A stretch of 33,180 nucleotides of DNA from JBHENC01 sp051000345 (GCA_051000345.1 JBPCOJ010000047.1:1-33180); one strand, 5' to 3'. Counted from the stretch's first letter, positions 1 to 8,530 are shown. Numbers and translations are program-made. Notes: generated by a model not told the origin, from the letters alone.

Positions 1-657
1 CCAAAACGCGAACGCTTCAGCATCGTCAACACGCATAATAATCTCGTGACAGGCTTCGGCGGAATGCCCGCCGCCCAAGCGTCCGATAACGACAGCGAAC
101 ATTTGTTCGCTCCGAACGGAATGAGCAATGCTATAACTTCCGGCGGCGTTGCTGGCACTGATATGTTCACAGATGGTGCGCCGTTGATGTTCACGGGCAT
201 ACAGATACTTGAGCCGCGCATTTTCGACTACATACCGCGCGGAGTGTTTTCGCATTCGACGACGGACGTTTACCCACAGGCTATTGCGCGCGGTGAACCG
301 ATTGCCGCGCACATTGCAGAGGGCATGTGGTATGAGCTTTCGACCATCGAGCGTTATCTTGAAATCAGTCTGGCGCTGCTGCGGCAAAAGGGAAGTGACC
401 GGATCATTGGAAAAAATTCGAGCATCGCAGAAGAAGCAAACGTGCGCGACGCCGTGCTCTGGGAAAACGTGCATGTCGAAGCGGGAGCGCGTGTGCGCCG
501 CGTTGTGCTGGCGGACGGCGTGCGAGTTCCGGCTGGAGAAACGATTGAGAATGCGGCGGTCGTGCGCGCCGAATTAGTGCGCGGCGTAACACCACCGCCG
601 AAGGCTCTGAAGGGCGAAGTGCGCGGCGATAACTTTGTTGTGCCGCTGCCGGAGTGA
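1..657 (+). CDS. Sugar-1-phosphate nucleotidyltransferase, MurU-like, C-terminal part (5' end outside window)
   Basis: The frame is open to base 1, so the gene is cut by the window edge; the GTG at 46 is internal. The visible part has the end of a nucleotidyltransferase (Rossmann-like) domain, with 'GGMPAAQ' and the typical segment 'FTGIQILEPRIFDYIP', then 'WYELSTIERYLE', where NDP-sugar pyrophosphorylases bind the sugar phosphate. From about residue 125 a short left-handed beta-helix follows, with hexapeptide-like repeats (SIAEEANV, AVLWENVHVEAGARV, VVLADGVRV). The family transfers NMP from NTP onto a sugar 1-phosphate in the cytoplasm. The next gene is an AmgK-like sugar kinase, and in Pseudomonas amgK sits beside murU (MurNAc-1-phosphate uridylyltransferase), so MurU is the favoured role. 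The beta-helix tail is more like mannose-1-phosphate guanylyltransferases, so substrate is uncertain. The family is sure; the substrate is not. Confidence 0.8.
   Translation, partial: PKRERFSIVNTHNNLVTGFGGMPAAQASDNDSEHLFAPNGMSNAITSGGVAGTDMFTDGAPLMFTGIQILEPRIFDYIPRGVFSHSTTDVYPQAIARGEPIAAHIAEGMWYELSTIERYLEISLALLRQKGSDRIIGKNSSIAEEANVRDAVLWENVHVEAGARVRRVVLADGVRVPAGETIENAAVVRAELVRGVTPPPKALKGEVRGDNFVVPLPE
79..90 (+). repeat. Copy 1 of 12-mer GCGTCCGATAAC (coding)
   Basis: First of five exact copies of this 12-mer, all read on the plus strand. Here it lies in the nucleotidyltransferase gene and encodes Ala-Ser-Asp-Asn. Confidence 0.7.
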
Positions 658-687
658 TACAATCTCTTCAATTAAATACGACAAACG

Positions 688-716
688 GCGGGACGCTGCA
701 ATGCAATTCGTCCCGC
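688..716. other. Small hairpin between nucleotidyltransferase and kinase genes
   Basis: GCGGGAC (688-694) pairs with GTCCCGC (710-716) around a 15-base loop. No T-run follows, so it is not a convincing intrinsic terminator. It may be an RNA processing or attenuation structure, or chance. Confidence 0.25.
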
Positions 717-757
717 TGCTGCGTAAATAACGGGCGCTTCAGGCGATTGATTACCAT

Positions 758-1813
758 ATGAGTCAGGCTTCGCAAATTACTTCAAACGCGCTCGCTTTAT
801 CGGCGCACGAGCGGCTCGCGGCTTTTGTTTCAGCGCACAAAACGAAGCCCGGAAAAATCATCGCGCTGACGCCGGACGCCTCCACGCGCGAATATTTTCG
901 ATTGCCTTGGAAACGCGGCACAGCCATCGCCGCCGTTTACCCTGAAGCCTTCGACCCGGAGATTCACCCGTTCTTGGACGTCACCAAATTATTCACGGAA
1001 GCTGCTTTGCCTGTGCCGGAAATCTACGCTGTGGACGGGGCAAACGGCATTATCGTGCAAGAGGATTTAGGCGACAGGCAATTGCGCGCGGTTTACGAAT
1101 CCGCTTCGGCAGATGAATACGAAACGCGGCAGGAACAGGCAATCGGTTTAATCGCAAAAATTCAAGCGGCAACGCCTCTCGCTTATAAACGCCATTCGAT
1201 TTGCAGCCGTCTACACTTCGACGAAGCGAAACTCAGTTGGGAGTTGAAATTTTTTTTCGAGCATTTCTTTCAGAGCTTGCGACGGGAAACTCTATCGCAC
1301 GCCGAAGCAGCCGAAATAAAAGCGGAGCTAAACGATATTGCCGCCGAACTCTCCGCGCGCCCGCGCGTGCTTTGCCACCGCGATTACCACACGTCTAATT
1401 TGATGCTCGACAAAAGCAACAAACTGCGCATCGTCGATTATCAGGACGCGCGCATGGGGCCTGCGAGCTACGATCTGGTGTCGCTCTTGCTCGACCGCCA
1501 ACTCGCCTTGCCTTCGCTTGCGGAGGTGCGCGCCCAAAGGCTTTTCTTTCTCGAAGAAAGACGCCGTGAAGGACTCGATGCGCTCGACCCGGACGACTTC
1601 GCGCGGGAGTTTCGCTTGATGACGATTCAACGCGGCCTGAAGGCCGTCGGCACGTTCTCGTATCAGACTGCCGCTTGCGGGCGAGGCGAAACGTATGCGC
1701 AGTATTTACGCCCGACGCTTGTCATCGTGTTGCAGTCCATCGAATGGCAAGACCGTTTTCCGTCGCTGCATCGCGCCATCAGTTCGCGCATAGATGATCT
1801 TCCACACAATTAA
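758..1813 (+). CDS. amgK: Anomeric sugar kinase, AmgK-like (APH fold)
   Basis: A 351-residue aminoglycoside-phosphotransferase-fold kinase. The catalytic Brenner motif HRDYHTSNLML is near residue 206, and the metal-binding segment IVDYQDARMGPASYDLVSLL follows near residue 225. That segment (D-x-Q-D-A, GP, YDLVSLL) is characteristic of AmgK, the cytoplasmic kinase that phosphorylates MurNAc and GlcNAc at C1 using ATP. In peptidoglycan recycling the product goes to MurU, giving UDP-MurNAc without de novo MurA/MurB. The upstream gene, about 100 bases away on the same strand, is a nucleotidyltransferase of the MurU type, which supports the role. The ATG at 758 lacks an obvious Shine-Dalgarno sequence. 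Related homoserine or hydroxyl kinases of this fold are the alternative. Confidence 0.78.
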   Translation: MSQASQITSNALALSAHERLAAFVSAHKTKPGKIIALTPDASTREYFRLPWKRGTAIAAVYPEAFDPEIHPFLDVTKLFTEAALPVPEIYAVDGANGIIVQEDLGDRQLRAVYESASADEYETRQEQAIGLIAKIQAATPLAYKRHSICSRLHFDEAKLSWELKFFFEHFFQSLRRETLSHAEAAEIKAELNDIAAELSARPRVLCHRDYHTSNLMLDKSNKLRIVDYQDARMGPASYDLVSLLLDRQLALPSLAEVRAQRLFFLEERRREGLDALDPDDFAREFRLMTIQRGLKAVGTFSYQTAACGRGETYAQYLRPTLVIVLQSIEWQDRFPSLHRAISSRIDDLPHN

Positions 1814-1943
1814 TCGCGCATCCTGTACAATATCCGAAAAGAAACGTTGACGTGATTATTCTTCAACGGGCAACTTTCTTTATGATAATCAGTGCGTTAT
1901 AAAACTCATAATAAAATCAGAAAACCCGGAAGCTGAACGAACG

Positions 1944-3257
1944 ATGAGCCAAGTTTACATTAACCAATTATCACAACACGTCGGCGAAGAAGTAACGCTT
2001 AAAGGCTGGCTTTACAATCTGCGTTCGAGCGGCAAACTTCTTTTCCCGCAACTGCGCGACGGCACAGGCATCGTGCAGTGCGTCGTGCTGAAAAAAACAA
2101 TCGCACCTGAAATCTGGGACGCGCTTAAAAGTCTCGGACAGGAATCATCGCTTATCGTGCGCGGCACTGTGCGCGCGGACGAACGCGCGCCGGGCGGCTA
2201 TGAAATAGATGTCATAGATGCAGAGGTTTTGCAATCGGCGCACGATTATCCGATCACGCCGAAGGAACACGGCACAGAGTTTTTGATGGATCATCGCCAT
2301 TTGTGGATACGCTCGCGCCGCCAGCACGCGATACTCAAAGTGCGCCACACGATCATCAAAGCCGTTCGCAACTTTTTAGACAACGAAGACTTTACGCTGT
2401 GCGACGCGCCCGTTTTCACGCCCGCCGCCTGCGAAGGCACGACGACGCTTTTTGAAGTCGATTACTTCAACGACGAAAAAGCTTATCTCACGCAGTCCGG
2501 CCAACTCTACAACGAAGCGACTGCCGCAGCCTTCGGCAAAGTCTATTGTTTCGGCCCTACCTTCCGCGCCGAAAAATCCAAGACGCGCCGCCACCTGACG
2601 GAATTCTGGATGGTTGAACCCGAAATAGCCTACGCGACGCTTGACGACGTGATGAATTTGTGCGAGCGCTTTCTTTCACACATCGCCGCGCGCGTGCTCG
2701 ACGAGCGGCAAGAAGAATTAAAGGTTCTAGAACGCGACACGGCGAAATTAGAAGCAGTCGTGCCGCCTTTTCCGCGCCTTCAATACGATGATGCCGTGCG
2801 GCTTTTACAGGAAGGCCACGCGCGCGGCGAAATCGAAACGCGCTTCGAGTGGGGCGGAGACTTCGGCGCGCCCGACGAAAGCTTTCTTTCCATGCGATAT
2901 GACAAGCCTTTGATGGTGCATCGCTATCCGGCGGCGGTCAAAGCCTTTTATATGGCGCACGACGCGGAAAGGCCGGAACTCGCCCTCGGCGTGGACGTGC
3001 TCGCGCCCGAAGGCTACGGCGAAATAATCGGCGGCGGCGAACGCGCGACATCTTTGGATTTCCTGCGCGAGCAAATCGCGCTGCATCAATTGCCAGAAGA
3101 ATCCTTTGATTGGTATCTGGACTTGCGTCGCTACGGCACGACGCCGCACGCGGGCTTCGGCATGGGCATCGAACGCTGCACCGCATGGCTGTGCGGCATC
3201 GAGCATGTGCGCGAAACCATTCCGTTTCCGCGCATGATGTATCGCCTCAAACCTTAG
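1944..3257 (+). CDS. asnS: Asparaginyl-tRNA synthetase
   Basis: A 437-residue class IIb aminoacyl-tRNA synthetase that charges tRNA-Asn with asparagine. The N-terminal OB-fold anticodon-binding domain (about 1-100) contains 'VTLKGWLYNLRSSGKLLFPQLRDGTG'. Motif 2 near residue 207 reads FRAEKSKTRRHLTEFW followed by MVEPE, the AsnRS form rather than the AspRS form. Motif 3 near the C-terminus has GFGMGIERCTAWLCG followed by IRETIPFPR-like residues (VRETIPFPRMM). Length is slightly shorter than the E. coli enzyme (about 466) and like the Thermus/Deinococcus form. The gene stands alone with 130 bases upstream. Presence of AsnRS means tRNA-Asn can be charged directly, without relying on GatCAB. Confidence 0.95.
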   Translation: MSQVYINQLSQHVGEEVTLKGWLYNLRSSGKLLFPQLRDGTGIVQCVVLKKTIAPEIWDALKSLGQESSLIVRGTVRADERAPGGYEIDVIDAEVLQSAHDYPITPKEHGTEFLMDHRHLWIRSRRQHAILKVRHTIIKAVRNFLDNEDFTLCDAPVFTPAACEGTTTLFEVDYFNDEKAYLTQSGQLYNEATAAAFGKVYCFGPTFRAEKSKTRRHLTEFWMVEPEIAYATLDDVMNLCERFLSHIAARVLDERQEELKVLERDTAKLEAVVPPFPRLQYDDAVRLLQEGHARGEIETRFEWGGDFGAPDESFLSMRYDKPLMVHRYPAAVKAFYMAHDAERPELALGVDVLAPEGYGEIIGGGERATSLDFLREQIALHQLPEESFDWYLDLRRYGTTPHAGFGMGIERCTAWLCGIEHVRETIPFPRMMYRLKP

Positions 3258-3278
3258 TTGATAAACTCGAAAACTTTT

Positions 3279-3830
3279 ATGAGTGAAGCAAAAGAACGAA
3301 TTGTGACTATCTTCGGCGGCTCGCGTTGCGATGAAAGCTGCGCGGAATATGGAGACGCGCGGCGTGTCGGGCAGTTGCTTGCGGAAGCGGGCTACACGAT
3401 CTGCACGGGCGGTTATCTGGGCGTGATGGAGGCGGCGAGTCGCGGGGCGCGCGAGCGCGGCGGGCGCGTGCTCGGCATCGTGATGAACCAATTCAAGGCC
3501 GAACCGAATCGCTTTCTCACAGACAAAGTTGCGACCGCGCATTTTTATGAAAGGTTGCAGCAGTTGATTACGCGCTCCGTCGGCTTCATCGCCTTGCGCG
3601 GCGGAATGGGAACCGTGACGGAGGTTTCGCTTGTCTGGAACAAACTGCAAACAGGCGTTATCGAAAAGCGCCCGCTCGTCTTGCTGGGCGATTGCTGGCC
3701 GCCGGTTGTCGATGCATGGCGAAAGAATCTGGTGGTCAGCGATAGAGATGTTTCCGTGCTCGATTTCGCTGCCACGCCTGAGCAAGCCGTCGCGGTCATC
3801 AATGAAAAATCGCAAAATGTGACTGTTTGA
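3279..3830 (+). CDS. LOG-family protein (nucleotide phosphoribohydrolase-like)
   Basis: A Rossmann-fold protein of the LOG / TIGR00725-like family, once annotated as 'possible lysine decarboxylase'. Diagnostic motifs are CTGGYLGVMEAASRGA near residue 42 and GGMGTVTE near residue 108, matching the family PGGxGTxxE signature that binds a nucleotide phosphate. Characterised members (LOG in plants, similar bacterial enzymes) hydrolyse nucleoside 5'-monophosphates such as cytokinin ribotides to base plus ribose 5-phosphate. The canonical Pro of PGG is Arg here. It follows asnS by 21 bases and may share its transcript. I chose the ATG at 3279; an in-frame TTG at 3258 directly after the asnS stop would add 7 residues, and neither has a clear ribosome binding site. 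Confidence 0.82.
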   Translation: MSEAKERIVTIFGGSRCDESCAEYGDARRVGQLLAEAGYTICTGGYLGVMEAASRGARERGGRVLGIVMNQFKAEPNRFLTDKVATAHFYERLQQLITRSVGFIALRGGMGTVTEVSLVWNKLQTGVIEKRPLVLLGDCWPPVVDAWRKNLVVSDRDVSVLDFAATPEQAVAVINEKSQNVTV

Positions 3831-3934
3831 GCCGCGTCTCAAGTCACATCACACATAGGTGCGTATCCGTTCCTGTGGTCAGTTTCATTTCCGCTTTCAA
3901 GCAGTCTTAAACTTGTAAAGAGCACGAGCTACAA

Positions 3935-4909
3935 ATGAAGGTTGATGCCAACAACATCGATTCGCAAGTTTCTTCGCGGGCAACTGTGCTGCCGGGTACG
4001 GGCAAGCGTGTCAGCGTTTTAGGAGTGCCGCTCGCCTTTGGCGCAGAACTCGCCGGTGTAGACTTAGGCCCTGCTGCGCTTCGCGTCGCGCGTCTAAATA
4101 AAAGGATCGCGGGTCTCGGCTATGAAGTGCGTGATGTGGGCGACATGCGCGTGCCGCATCCAAACGAACCTGACGAAAGCGCGCGCAACGCCAGGCATCT
4201 GCCGGAGATTGCCGAAGCCTGCGAAACCCTCGCCGCCGAAGTTAAAAAAATTCTGAGCGAAAACGAACTTCCCATCGTGCTCGGCGGAGACCATTCGATT
4301 GCCGCCGGTTCGATTTCCGGTGCAGCCTCTTTTTACCGCGAACGCAATCAGTCAATCGGATTAATCTGGGTTGACGCGCACGCGGACATGAACACGCCGG
4401 AGACAACTGCTTCGGGCAATGTTCACGGAATGCCGCTGGCGGCGCTGCTCGGTTTCGGCGCGAAGGAATTAACGCACATCGCGGGCTTTGCTCCGAAACT
4501 CGATCCGCGATTTTGCGCACATGTCGGCGCGCGCGATCTCGATCCGCCGGAGCGAGAACTGATTCGGCGTCTAGGCCTGCGTTTCTTCACGATGCGGGAA
4601 ATAGATGAGCGCGGCATCGGTGCGTGCATTGATGAAGCGATTGCGATTGCCTCGAAGGCTCCAGCCGGATACTGCGTTACTTGGGACGTAGATGCGCTTG
4701 ATCCGGGAGACGCGCCCGGCAGCGGCACAGTCGTGCGCGGCGGTTTGACTTACCGCGAGGCGCATCTGGCACTCGAAAAAATCGCGGAAGCGGGCGGAAT
4801 GCGTTTGCTGGAAATAGTTGAAATCAACACGGCCCTCGATCATAACAATCGCACGGCGGAACTCGGCGTGGAACTGATTTTATCTGCGCTCGGCAAAACT
4901 ATTTTATAG
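3935..4909 (+). CDS. rocF: Arginase
   Basis: A 324-residue ureohydrolase that converts arginine to ornithine and urea with a binuclear manganese centre. All metal motifs are present: GGDHS near residue 117, DAHADMN near 147, SGNVHGMP near 160 and DVDALDP near 251. 'SGNVHGMPLAALLG' and the C-terminal EIVEINTALDHNNRTAELGVE-type segment are arginase features and argue against agmatinase. About 30 extra residues precede the conserved 'KRVSVLGVPLAFGAELAGVDLGP' start of the fold; the ATG at 3935 is therefore plausible but a later start cannot be excluded. The ddl gene follows 40 bases downstream on the same strand. Confidence 0.9.
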   Translation: MKVDANNIDSQVSSRATVLPGTGKRVSVLGVPLAFGAELAGVDLGPAALRVARLNKRIAGLGYEVRDVGDMRVPHPNEPDESARNARHLPEIAEACETLAAEVKKILSENELPIVLGGDHSIAAGSISGAASFYRERNQSIGLIWVDAHADMNTPETTASGNVHGMPLAALLGFGAKELTHIAGFAPKLDPRFCAHVGARDLDPPERELIRRLGLRFFTMREIDERGIGACIDEAIAIASKAPAGYCVTWDVDALDPGDAPGSGTVVRGGLTYREAHLALEKIAEAGGMRLLEIVEINTALDHNNRTAELGVELILSALGKTIL

Positions 4910-4949
4910 AAGTGAATGCCAACGAAGAAAAGATTGCGGAGAAACTTGC

Positions 4950-6104
4950 GTGGCGAAAAAAATGCGTGTGGCGGTAATTTTCGGCGGGCGTTCGGGCGAA
5001 CATGAAGTGTCATTACGTTCTGCACAAGCCGTGATAGAGGCGTGCGATCCGAAGCTCTATGAAGTAACACCAATCGCTATTGACAAAAATGGCGCGTGGC
5101 TTAATCCGCAAGATTCAATCAAATTATTACCCACCAGCGCTGCGCGTCCGATAACGCTGAGCGGTGAAATGGCTAGCGGAAAGCAAGATTCGCAGTTGCA
5201 GCCTTCAGTACGTGAGAGTCTCTTTTCCAATAATGTAAAGGGCAATGCTGCTAAAGCTGCCTCTGTCTCAAAAGCTTTTGATGTGGTTTTTCCTGTGCTT
5301 CACGGGACTTACGGCGAGGACGGAACGATTCAGGGGCTGCTTGAAATGGCGGACGTGCCTTATGTCGGTTGCGGCGTGCTTGCTTCGGCCTGTGGAATGG
5401 ACAAAGTTACGATGAAGGCTTTGTTTCGTGATGCCGGGCTGCCTGTTTGCAAATACACATGGTTTCTACGCAACGACTGGGAAGAAAATCGCTCCGCTAT
5501 TTTAAGCCGTATTGCGCGTGAGATCGGTTTCACATGTTTTGTAAAGCCCGCCAATCTAGGCTCGTCCGTAGGCATCTCGAAGGCTATCAACCGGCGCACG
5601 CTGGAAAGCGCGATTAATCTTGCCGCGCGATACGACCGTAAAATAATTGTCGAAGAAGGCCTCGATGTACGCGAGATCGAATGCGCCGTGCTCGGCAACG
5701 ATCAACCGCAGGCGAGTTTGCCCGGCGAGTATGTTGTGCTCGACAAGCAAGCGGCCTTTCTCGATTACACAGAAAAATACAACGGCACAGGCCACGTCGA
5801 ATTCGTCGTGCCTGCGAACTTATCGAAGGCGGCAACGGCGCGCGTGCAGCGTATGGCTGTGCAAGTGTTTCGGTCGATTGACGGCGCAGGGCTTGCGCGC
5901 GTGGACTTTTTTGTTCGTAGAGATACAAACGAACTGCTCGTTAATGAATTGAACACGCTGCCGGGACTCACGGACGTTTCAGGTTATCCGAAGATGTGGA
6001 AGGCTTCCGGCGTCGAATTTCCGCAGGTAATTGAAAGACTTCTCGACCTTGCACTCGAACGCCATCGAGAAAAAGCACGCAACGTTACCAGCCTCGAAAG
6101 CTAA
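4950..6104 (+). CDS. ddl: D-alanine--D-alanine ligase
   Basis: An ATP-grasp ligase (384 residues) that makes the D-Ala-D-Ala dipeptide for peptidoglycan precursors in the cytoplasm. Signatures are FGGRSGEHEVS near the N-terminus, HGTYGEDGTIQGLLEM, VKPANLGSSVGISKA and the C-terminal NELNTLPGLTDVSGYP. The omega-loop segment FLDYTEKYNG keeps the Tyr found in D-Ala-D-Ala ligases, not the His loop of VanA-type D-Ala-D-Lac ligases. An insertion of about 40 residues (roughly 50-95) makes it longer than E. coli DdlB and closer to the DdlA length class. The GTG at 4950 has GGAG about 8 bases upstream; an ATG at 4962 is an alternative. It likely shares a transcript with arginase. Confidence 0.93.
   Translation: MAKKMRVAVIFGGRSGEHEVSLRSAQAVIEACDPKLYEVTPIAIDKNGAWLNPQDSIKLLPTSAARPITLSGEMASGKQDSQLQPSVRESLFSNNVKGNAAKAASVSKAFDVVFPVLHGTYGEDGTIQGLLEMADVPYVGCGVLASACGMDKVTMKALFRDAGLPVCKYTWFLRNDWEENRSAILSRIAREIGFTCFVKPANLGSSVGISKAINRRTLESAINLAARYDRKIIVEEGLDVREIECAVLGNDQPQASLPGEYVVLDKQAAFLDYTEKYNGTGHVEFVVPANLSKAATARVQRMAVQVFRSIDGAGLARVDFFVRRDTNELLVNELNTLPGLTDVSGYPKMWKASGVEFPQVIERLLDLALERHREKARNVTSLES
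5144..5155 (+). repeat. Copy 2 of 12-mer GCGTCCGATAAC (coding)
   Basis: Exact copy inside ddl, read in a different codon frame from copy 1 (the overlapping codons give Arg-Pro-Ile-Thr), so protein conservation does not explain the identity. Confidence 0.7.
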
Positions 6105-6128
6105 TAGTAAAATCAGGATTTCGATGCG

Positions 6129-7100
6129 TTAGGATTTTGGCGCGCGATAGCCTTTGCGCGTGCGTATGATTGCGTCCGGCGGGCGCGAGAGATGCAACTC
6201 TATGCTGCGCCAGCGCCCGTCGCGCAGACGATTGGTGGATTGATAAGCGATTGTGTATTGATTATTGAGTTCCTCGATAATTTGTGCAAACGCCTCGCGC
6301 ATCGTCCTTCCGCCCGGAGTCGCAATATAACGACCGCCGCTTTTAACTGCCAAGTCGCGCAGCACGCCGCTGCCATTTGCTCCCTGCGCGCGCGCCGCCG
6401 GATTACTCGTGTCAGACATATCGACGGTATAAACAGTCGCTCCGACGGCGAGCACACGTTCCAGCGCTTTATTTTTCGAGGCGGAACTTTGCGTATCCGC
6501 GCCGTCCGATAAAACGATAATGGCGCGGCGCTTTTCCGGGCGCGCGGACAGATCGTTTGCCGCGCGCAGGACTGCATCGTTCAGCACCGTCATGCCTTTG
6601 GCGCGCAATCCGTAGGCGAGCGGGGCGAGATCTCTGCTCTGCGAAAAATCCTGAACCTGCTCTATCTTAGAATCGAATTTGTAAACGGCTGCCGCATCAT
6701 CCGTGCGCAATCCGTCCAGAAAACTGATCGCCGCCGCGCGCGCAATCGATAATCTTTCTTCCATGCTGCCTGACGTATCCAAAAGCACTACGGCGGCGAA
6801 AGGCGTTTCTTCAACGCTGAAATTCGAGATCGTTTGTTTGTTCCCATCCTCGCGCAGCTCAAAATCTGCGCGGCGAAGATGATGCAAGTATTCTCCCTTG
6901 GAATCAACGATTGTCGCATTCAAGACAATTAAATCCGTATTAACGCGCACGACGTCCTCATCCTCACCCTGCTGTTGCTGCTGCTTACTGGCGAAGAAGG
7001 GAAACGAAACGCAGCACACGAGCGCAATCGTGGCAAAGCATGTGAGAGAGTTGCGTGGCGTTGATTGAAGGCGATTCATAAGCTTGCGGCGCACACTCAT
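6129..7100 (-). CDS. VWA-domain protein of the acidobacterial VWFA-related family
   Basis: A 323-residue exported protein. Residues about 18-38 form a hydrophobic signal or anchor segment, followed by a glutamine run (QQQQQ) and the family-typical opening 'VVRVNTDLIVLNATIVDSKG', then 'FELREDGNKQTISNFS'. The von Willebrand A domain starts near residue 100 with an intact MIDAS motif, DTSGSM at 108-113, and a later IVLSDGADT metal-ligand segment. This architecture matches the TIGR03436-type proteins that are expanded in Acidobacteriota, whose function is unknown; metal-dependent protein binding in the envelope is the reasonable inference. It starts 5 bases after the stop of the coiled-coil gene, so the two are almost surely co-transcribed. 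An internal ATG at 7079 is an alternative start. It ends convergently with ddl, with only 24 bases between. Confidence 0.85.
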   Translation of the reverse strand: MSVRRKLMNRLQSTPRNSLTCFATIALVCCVSFPFFASKQQQQQGEDEDVVRVNTDLIVLNATIVDSKGEYLHHLRRADFELREDGNKQTISNFSVEETPFAAVVLLDTSGSMEERLSIARAAAISFLDGLRTDDAAAVYKFDSKIEQVQDFSQSRDLAPLAYGLRAKGMTVLNDAVLRAANDLSARPEKRRAIIVLSDGADTQSSASKNKALERVLAVGATVYTVDMSDTSNPAARAQGANGSGVLRDLAVKSGGRYIATPGGRTMREAFAQIIEELNNQYTIAYQSTNRLRDGRWRSIELHLSRPPDAIIRTRKGYRAPKS

Positions 7101-7105
7101 GCGTT

Positions 7106-7666
7106 TCAGCGTGTGGCTGTGCGTAGATAGCGAAGAAGTTGCAGTAATTCATTCGAGCGCTCGATGACCGCTGCAGAGACAACCATGCGCGGCGTTTTCT
7201 CGACGCCGTCTTTCAGCGCGCCGGACGTTTCGGCTAAACGCGAGAGCGCCGCCGTAAAATCGCGTGGTGAATTATTCTCATCAGTATCCCCGTTGGAGCC
7301 GCCCGCCGCGCTGCGTATTCGCCGGACAAGCTTTTCAATGCGCTCCAGATTTTTTCTTTCCGCCTGCCCGAAGCTTTTTTGAGCATCATAAGCCGCGCGA
7401 AGCTTCTCGCTCAATTCGGCTGCCTCGCGCGCGCGCTCGACATTTTCCCTGTGAAGCTTTTCGTAGTATTTGATTTCATTACGGGCGCGCATTTCGTCTT
7501 CGGGCAAGCCCAAAGGCTTTGATTCGTCATCATCGGCGGACGAACGCGATTGGCTGTTGCCGCCTTGAATTTGATTGAGGGCCTTACGGGTAGTAGCCGG
7601 TACAATAAGCTTCATGCCGCTAAAAGCAACGATCAGAAGAACCAAACAAAGGATTTTGAGATACAT
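7106..7666 (-). CDS. Hypothetical membrane-anchored coiled-coil protein
   Basis: I do not recognise a family. The 186-residue product begins with a hydrophobic segment (MYLKILCLVLLIVAFSG) that could be a signal peptide or an N-terminal anchor, then a polar low-complexity stretch (QIQGGNSQSRSSADDDESK). Residues about 55-120 are charged and heptad-like (KYYEKLHRENVERAREAAELSEKL and onward), a likely coiled coil. The C-terminus is a second helical stretch ending LLQLLRYLRTATR. It is first in a two-gene unit with the VWA protein, separated by 5 bases, so it may be a structural or binding partner of it. An internal ATG at 7615 would drop the hydrophobic segment and is less likely. Confidence 0.65.
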   Translation of the reverse strand: MYLKILCLVLLIVAFSGMKLIVPATTRKALNQIQGGNSQSRSSADDDESKPLGLPEDEMRARNEIKYYEKLHRENVERAREAAELSEKLRAAYDAQKSFGQAERKNLERIEKLVRRIRSAAGGSNGDTDENNSPRDFTAALSRLAETSGALKDGVEKTPRMVVSAAVIERSNELLQLLRYLRTATR

Positions 7667-7731
7667 TGGCCGCAGTCGTAAAACTCTTCTTTATAACTTT
7701 TATATGTATGTCTTTAAGGATTCACTTCAAA

Positions 7732-7747
7732 AGTCGGAATGCCGACT
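7732..7747 (-). terminator. Possible weak intrinsic terminator
   Basis: On the minus strand AGTCGG, loop CATT, CCGACT is followed by a short T-run. It lies about 64 bases downstream of the 7811-8458 gene and could end its transcript. The stem is only 6 bp. Confidence 0.35.
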
Positions 7748-7810
7748 CATCATGTTCGACTTTAACCCTTTTAGCCGTTGCCGTCAGCGCATTCGCAGCA
7801 GTCGAATAAA

Positions 7811-8458
7811 TCAGCGGATTACTTCCGGATTATCTGGAGTATTTAAGAATTCTTCACCCCGCGCGCGCGCCGCTGGTCTCTGAACAATAATTGTTTTTGC
7901 TTCGTGAGCAGGTTCGACAGGACGCGGCGCACCCGGCACAGATGTAAAAGCGATATTGGTTGAATTTTCTGCATCCTTCAAACGCAGAATGCGCAGTCCT
8001 GAATAGTCATGCGACGGAACTTGCAAAGAGAACTTGCCTTGCTCTCCGGGCGCGATATTCTTCGGCAACACTTCCACTTCGATATTTTCCGTTGCTCCAT
8101 CCGCGCGCCGTTTCATTTCCAACTCGATTATAAGTTTATTCGATTTATTATAGGAAATATTCCGAACAGTGCCGCCGATAATCGCTTTTCCGTTTTTAGC
8201 CCATGTTTCATCTTGCGCAATCTGCGTTTGCGGAGTCTCTGCGACAACTACGGCCTTTCCGTTATTTACAGAGATTTTGGATACCACCGGAAGTTGCGCC
8301 GCATGTTTATTGCGCAAATATAAATAGGAGTAGAAAAGACCGCAAACGACTGCCAGCGCAAAGACAATCGAAACGAGGATAGAAATAGACGAACGTGTTT
8401 TCTGTGGAGCGAACAACGTCGATTCCGTTTCACTATTATCGGATGAAGTAAGCTTCAC
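7811..8458 (-). CDS. Single-pass membrane protein with FxLYD-like domain
   Basis: A 215-residue protein with a cytoplasmic N-terminus (about 1-24), one transmembrane helix (about 25-47, 'ISILVSIVFALAVVCGLFYSYLYL') and an extracytoplasmic region. Residues about 95-165 (IIGGTVRNISYNKSNKLIIE, then NIAPGEQGKFSLQVPSHDYSG) have the pattern of the FxLYD/DUF2393-type beta-sandwich: a 'G.V.N.S' opening, alternating strands, and 'I.PG..G.F.'. The C-terminus is rich in Pro, Ala and Arg and probably disordered. Function is unknown; such domains usually stand in the envelope. The start is a GTG at 8458, with no clear ribosome binding site. No enzymatic motif is visible. Confidence 0.6.
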   Translation of the reverse strand: MKLTSSDNSETESTLFAPQKTRSSISILVSIVFALAVVCGLFYSYLYLRNKHAAQLPVVSKISVNNGKAVVVAETPQTQIAQDETWAKNGKAIIGGTVRNISYNKSNKLIIELEMKRRADGATENIEVEVLPKNIAPGEQGKFSLQVPSHDYSGLRILRLKDAENSTNIAFTSVPGAPRPVEPAHEAKTIIVQRPAARARGEEFLNTPDNPEVIR

Positions 8459-8530
8459 TGGTTATCCAATTGCTTAAACCAGTACATGAGATAAAGGTTG
8501 CCAAAATATTGCAAATACAAGAGGAAATCA

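Noticed and set aside
688..716. Intrinsic terminator between the first two genes
   Set aside because: No T-run follows the 7-bp stem and the loop is long; kept only as a low-confidence hairpin.
2805..3842. A 345-residue minus-strand frame opposite asnS and the LOG gene
   Set aside because: Both plus-strand genes are clear families; the frame shows no domain and is an effect of codon composition.
4950..6104. A VanA-type D-Ala-D-Lac ligase
   Set aside because: The omega-loop segment keeps Tyr (DYTEKY) as in ordinary D-Ala-D-Ala ligases, and no vanH or vanX is present.
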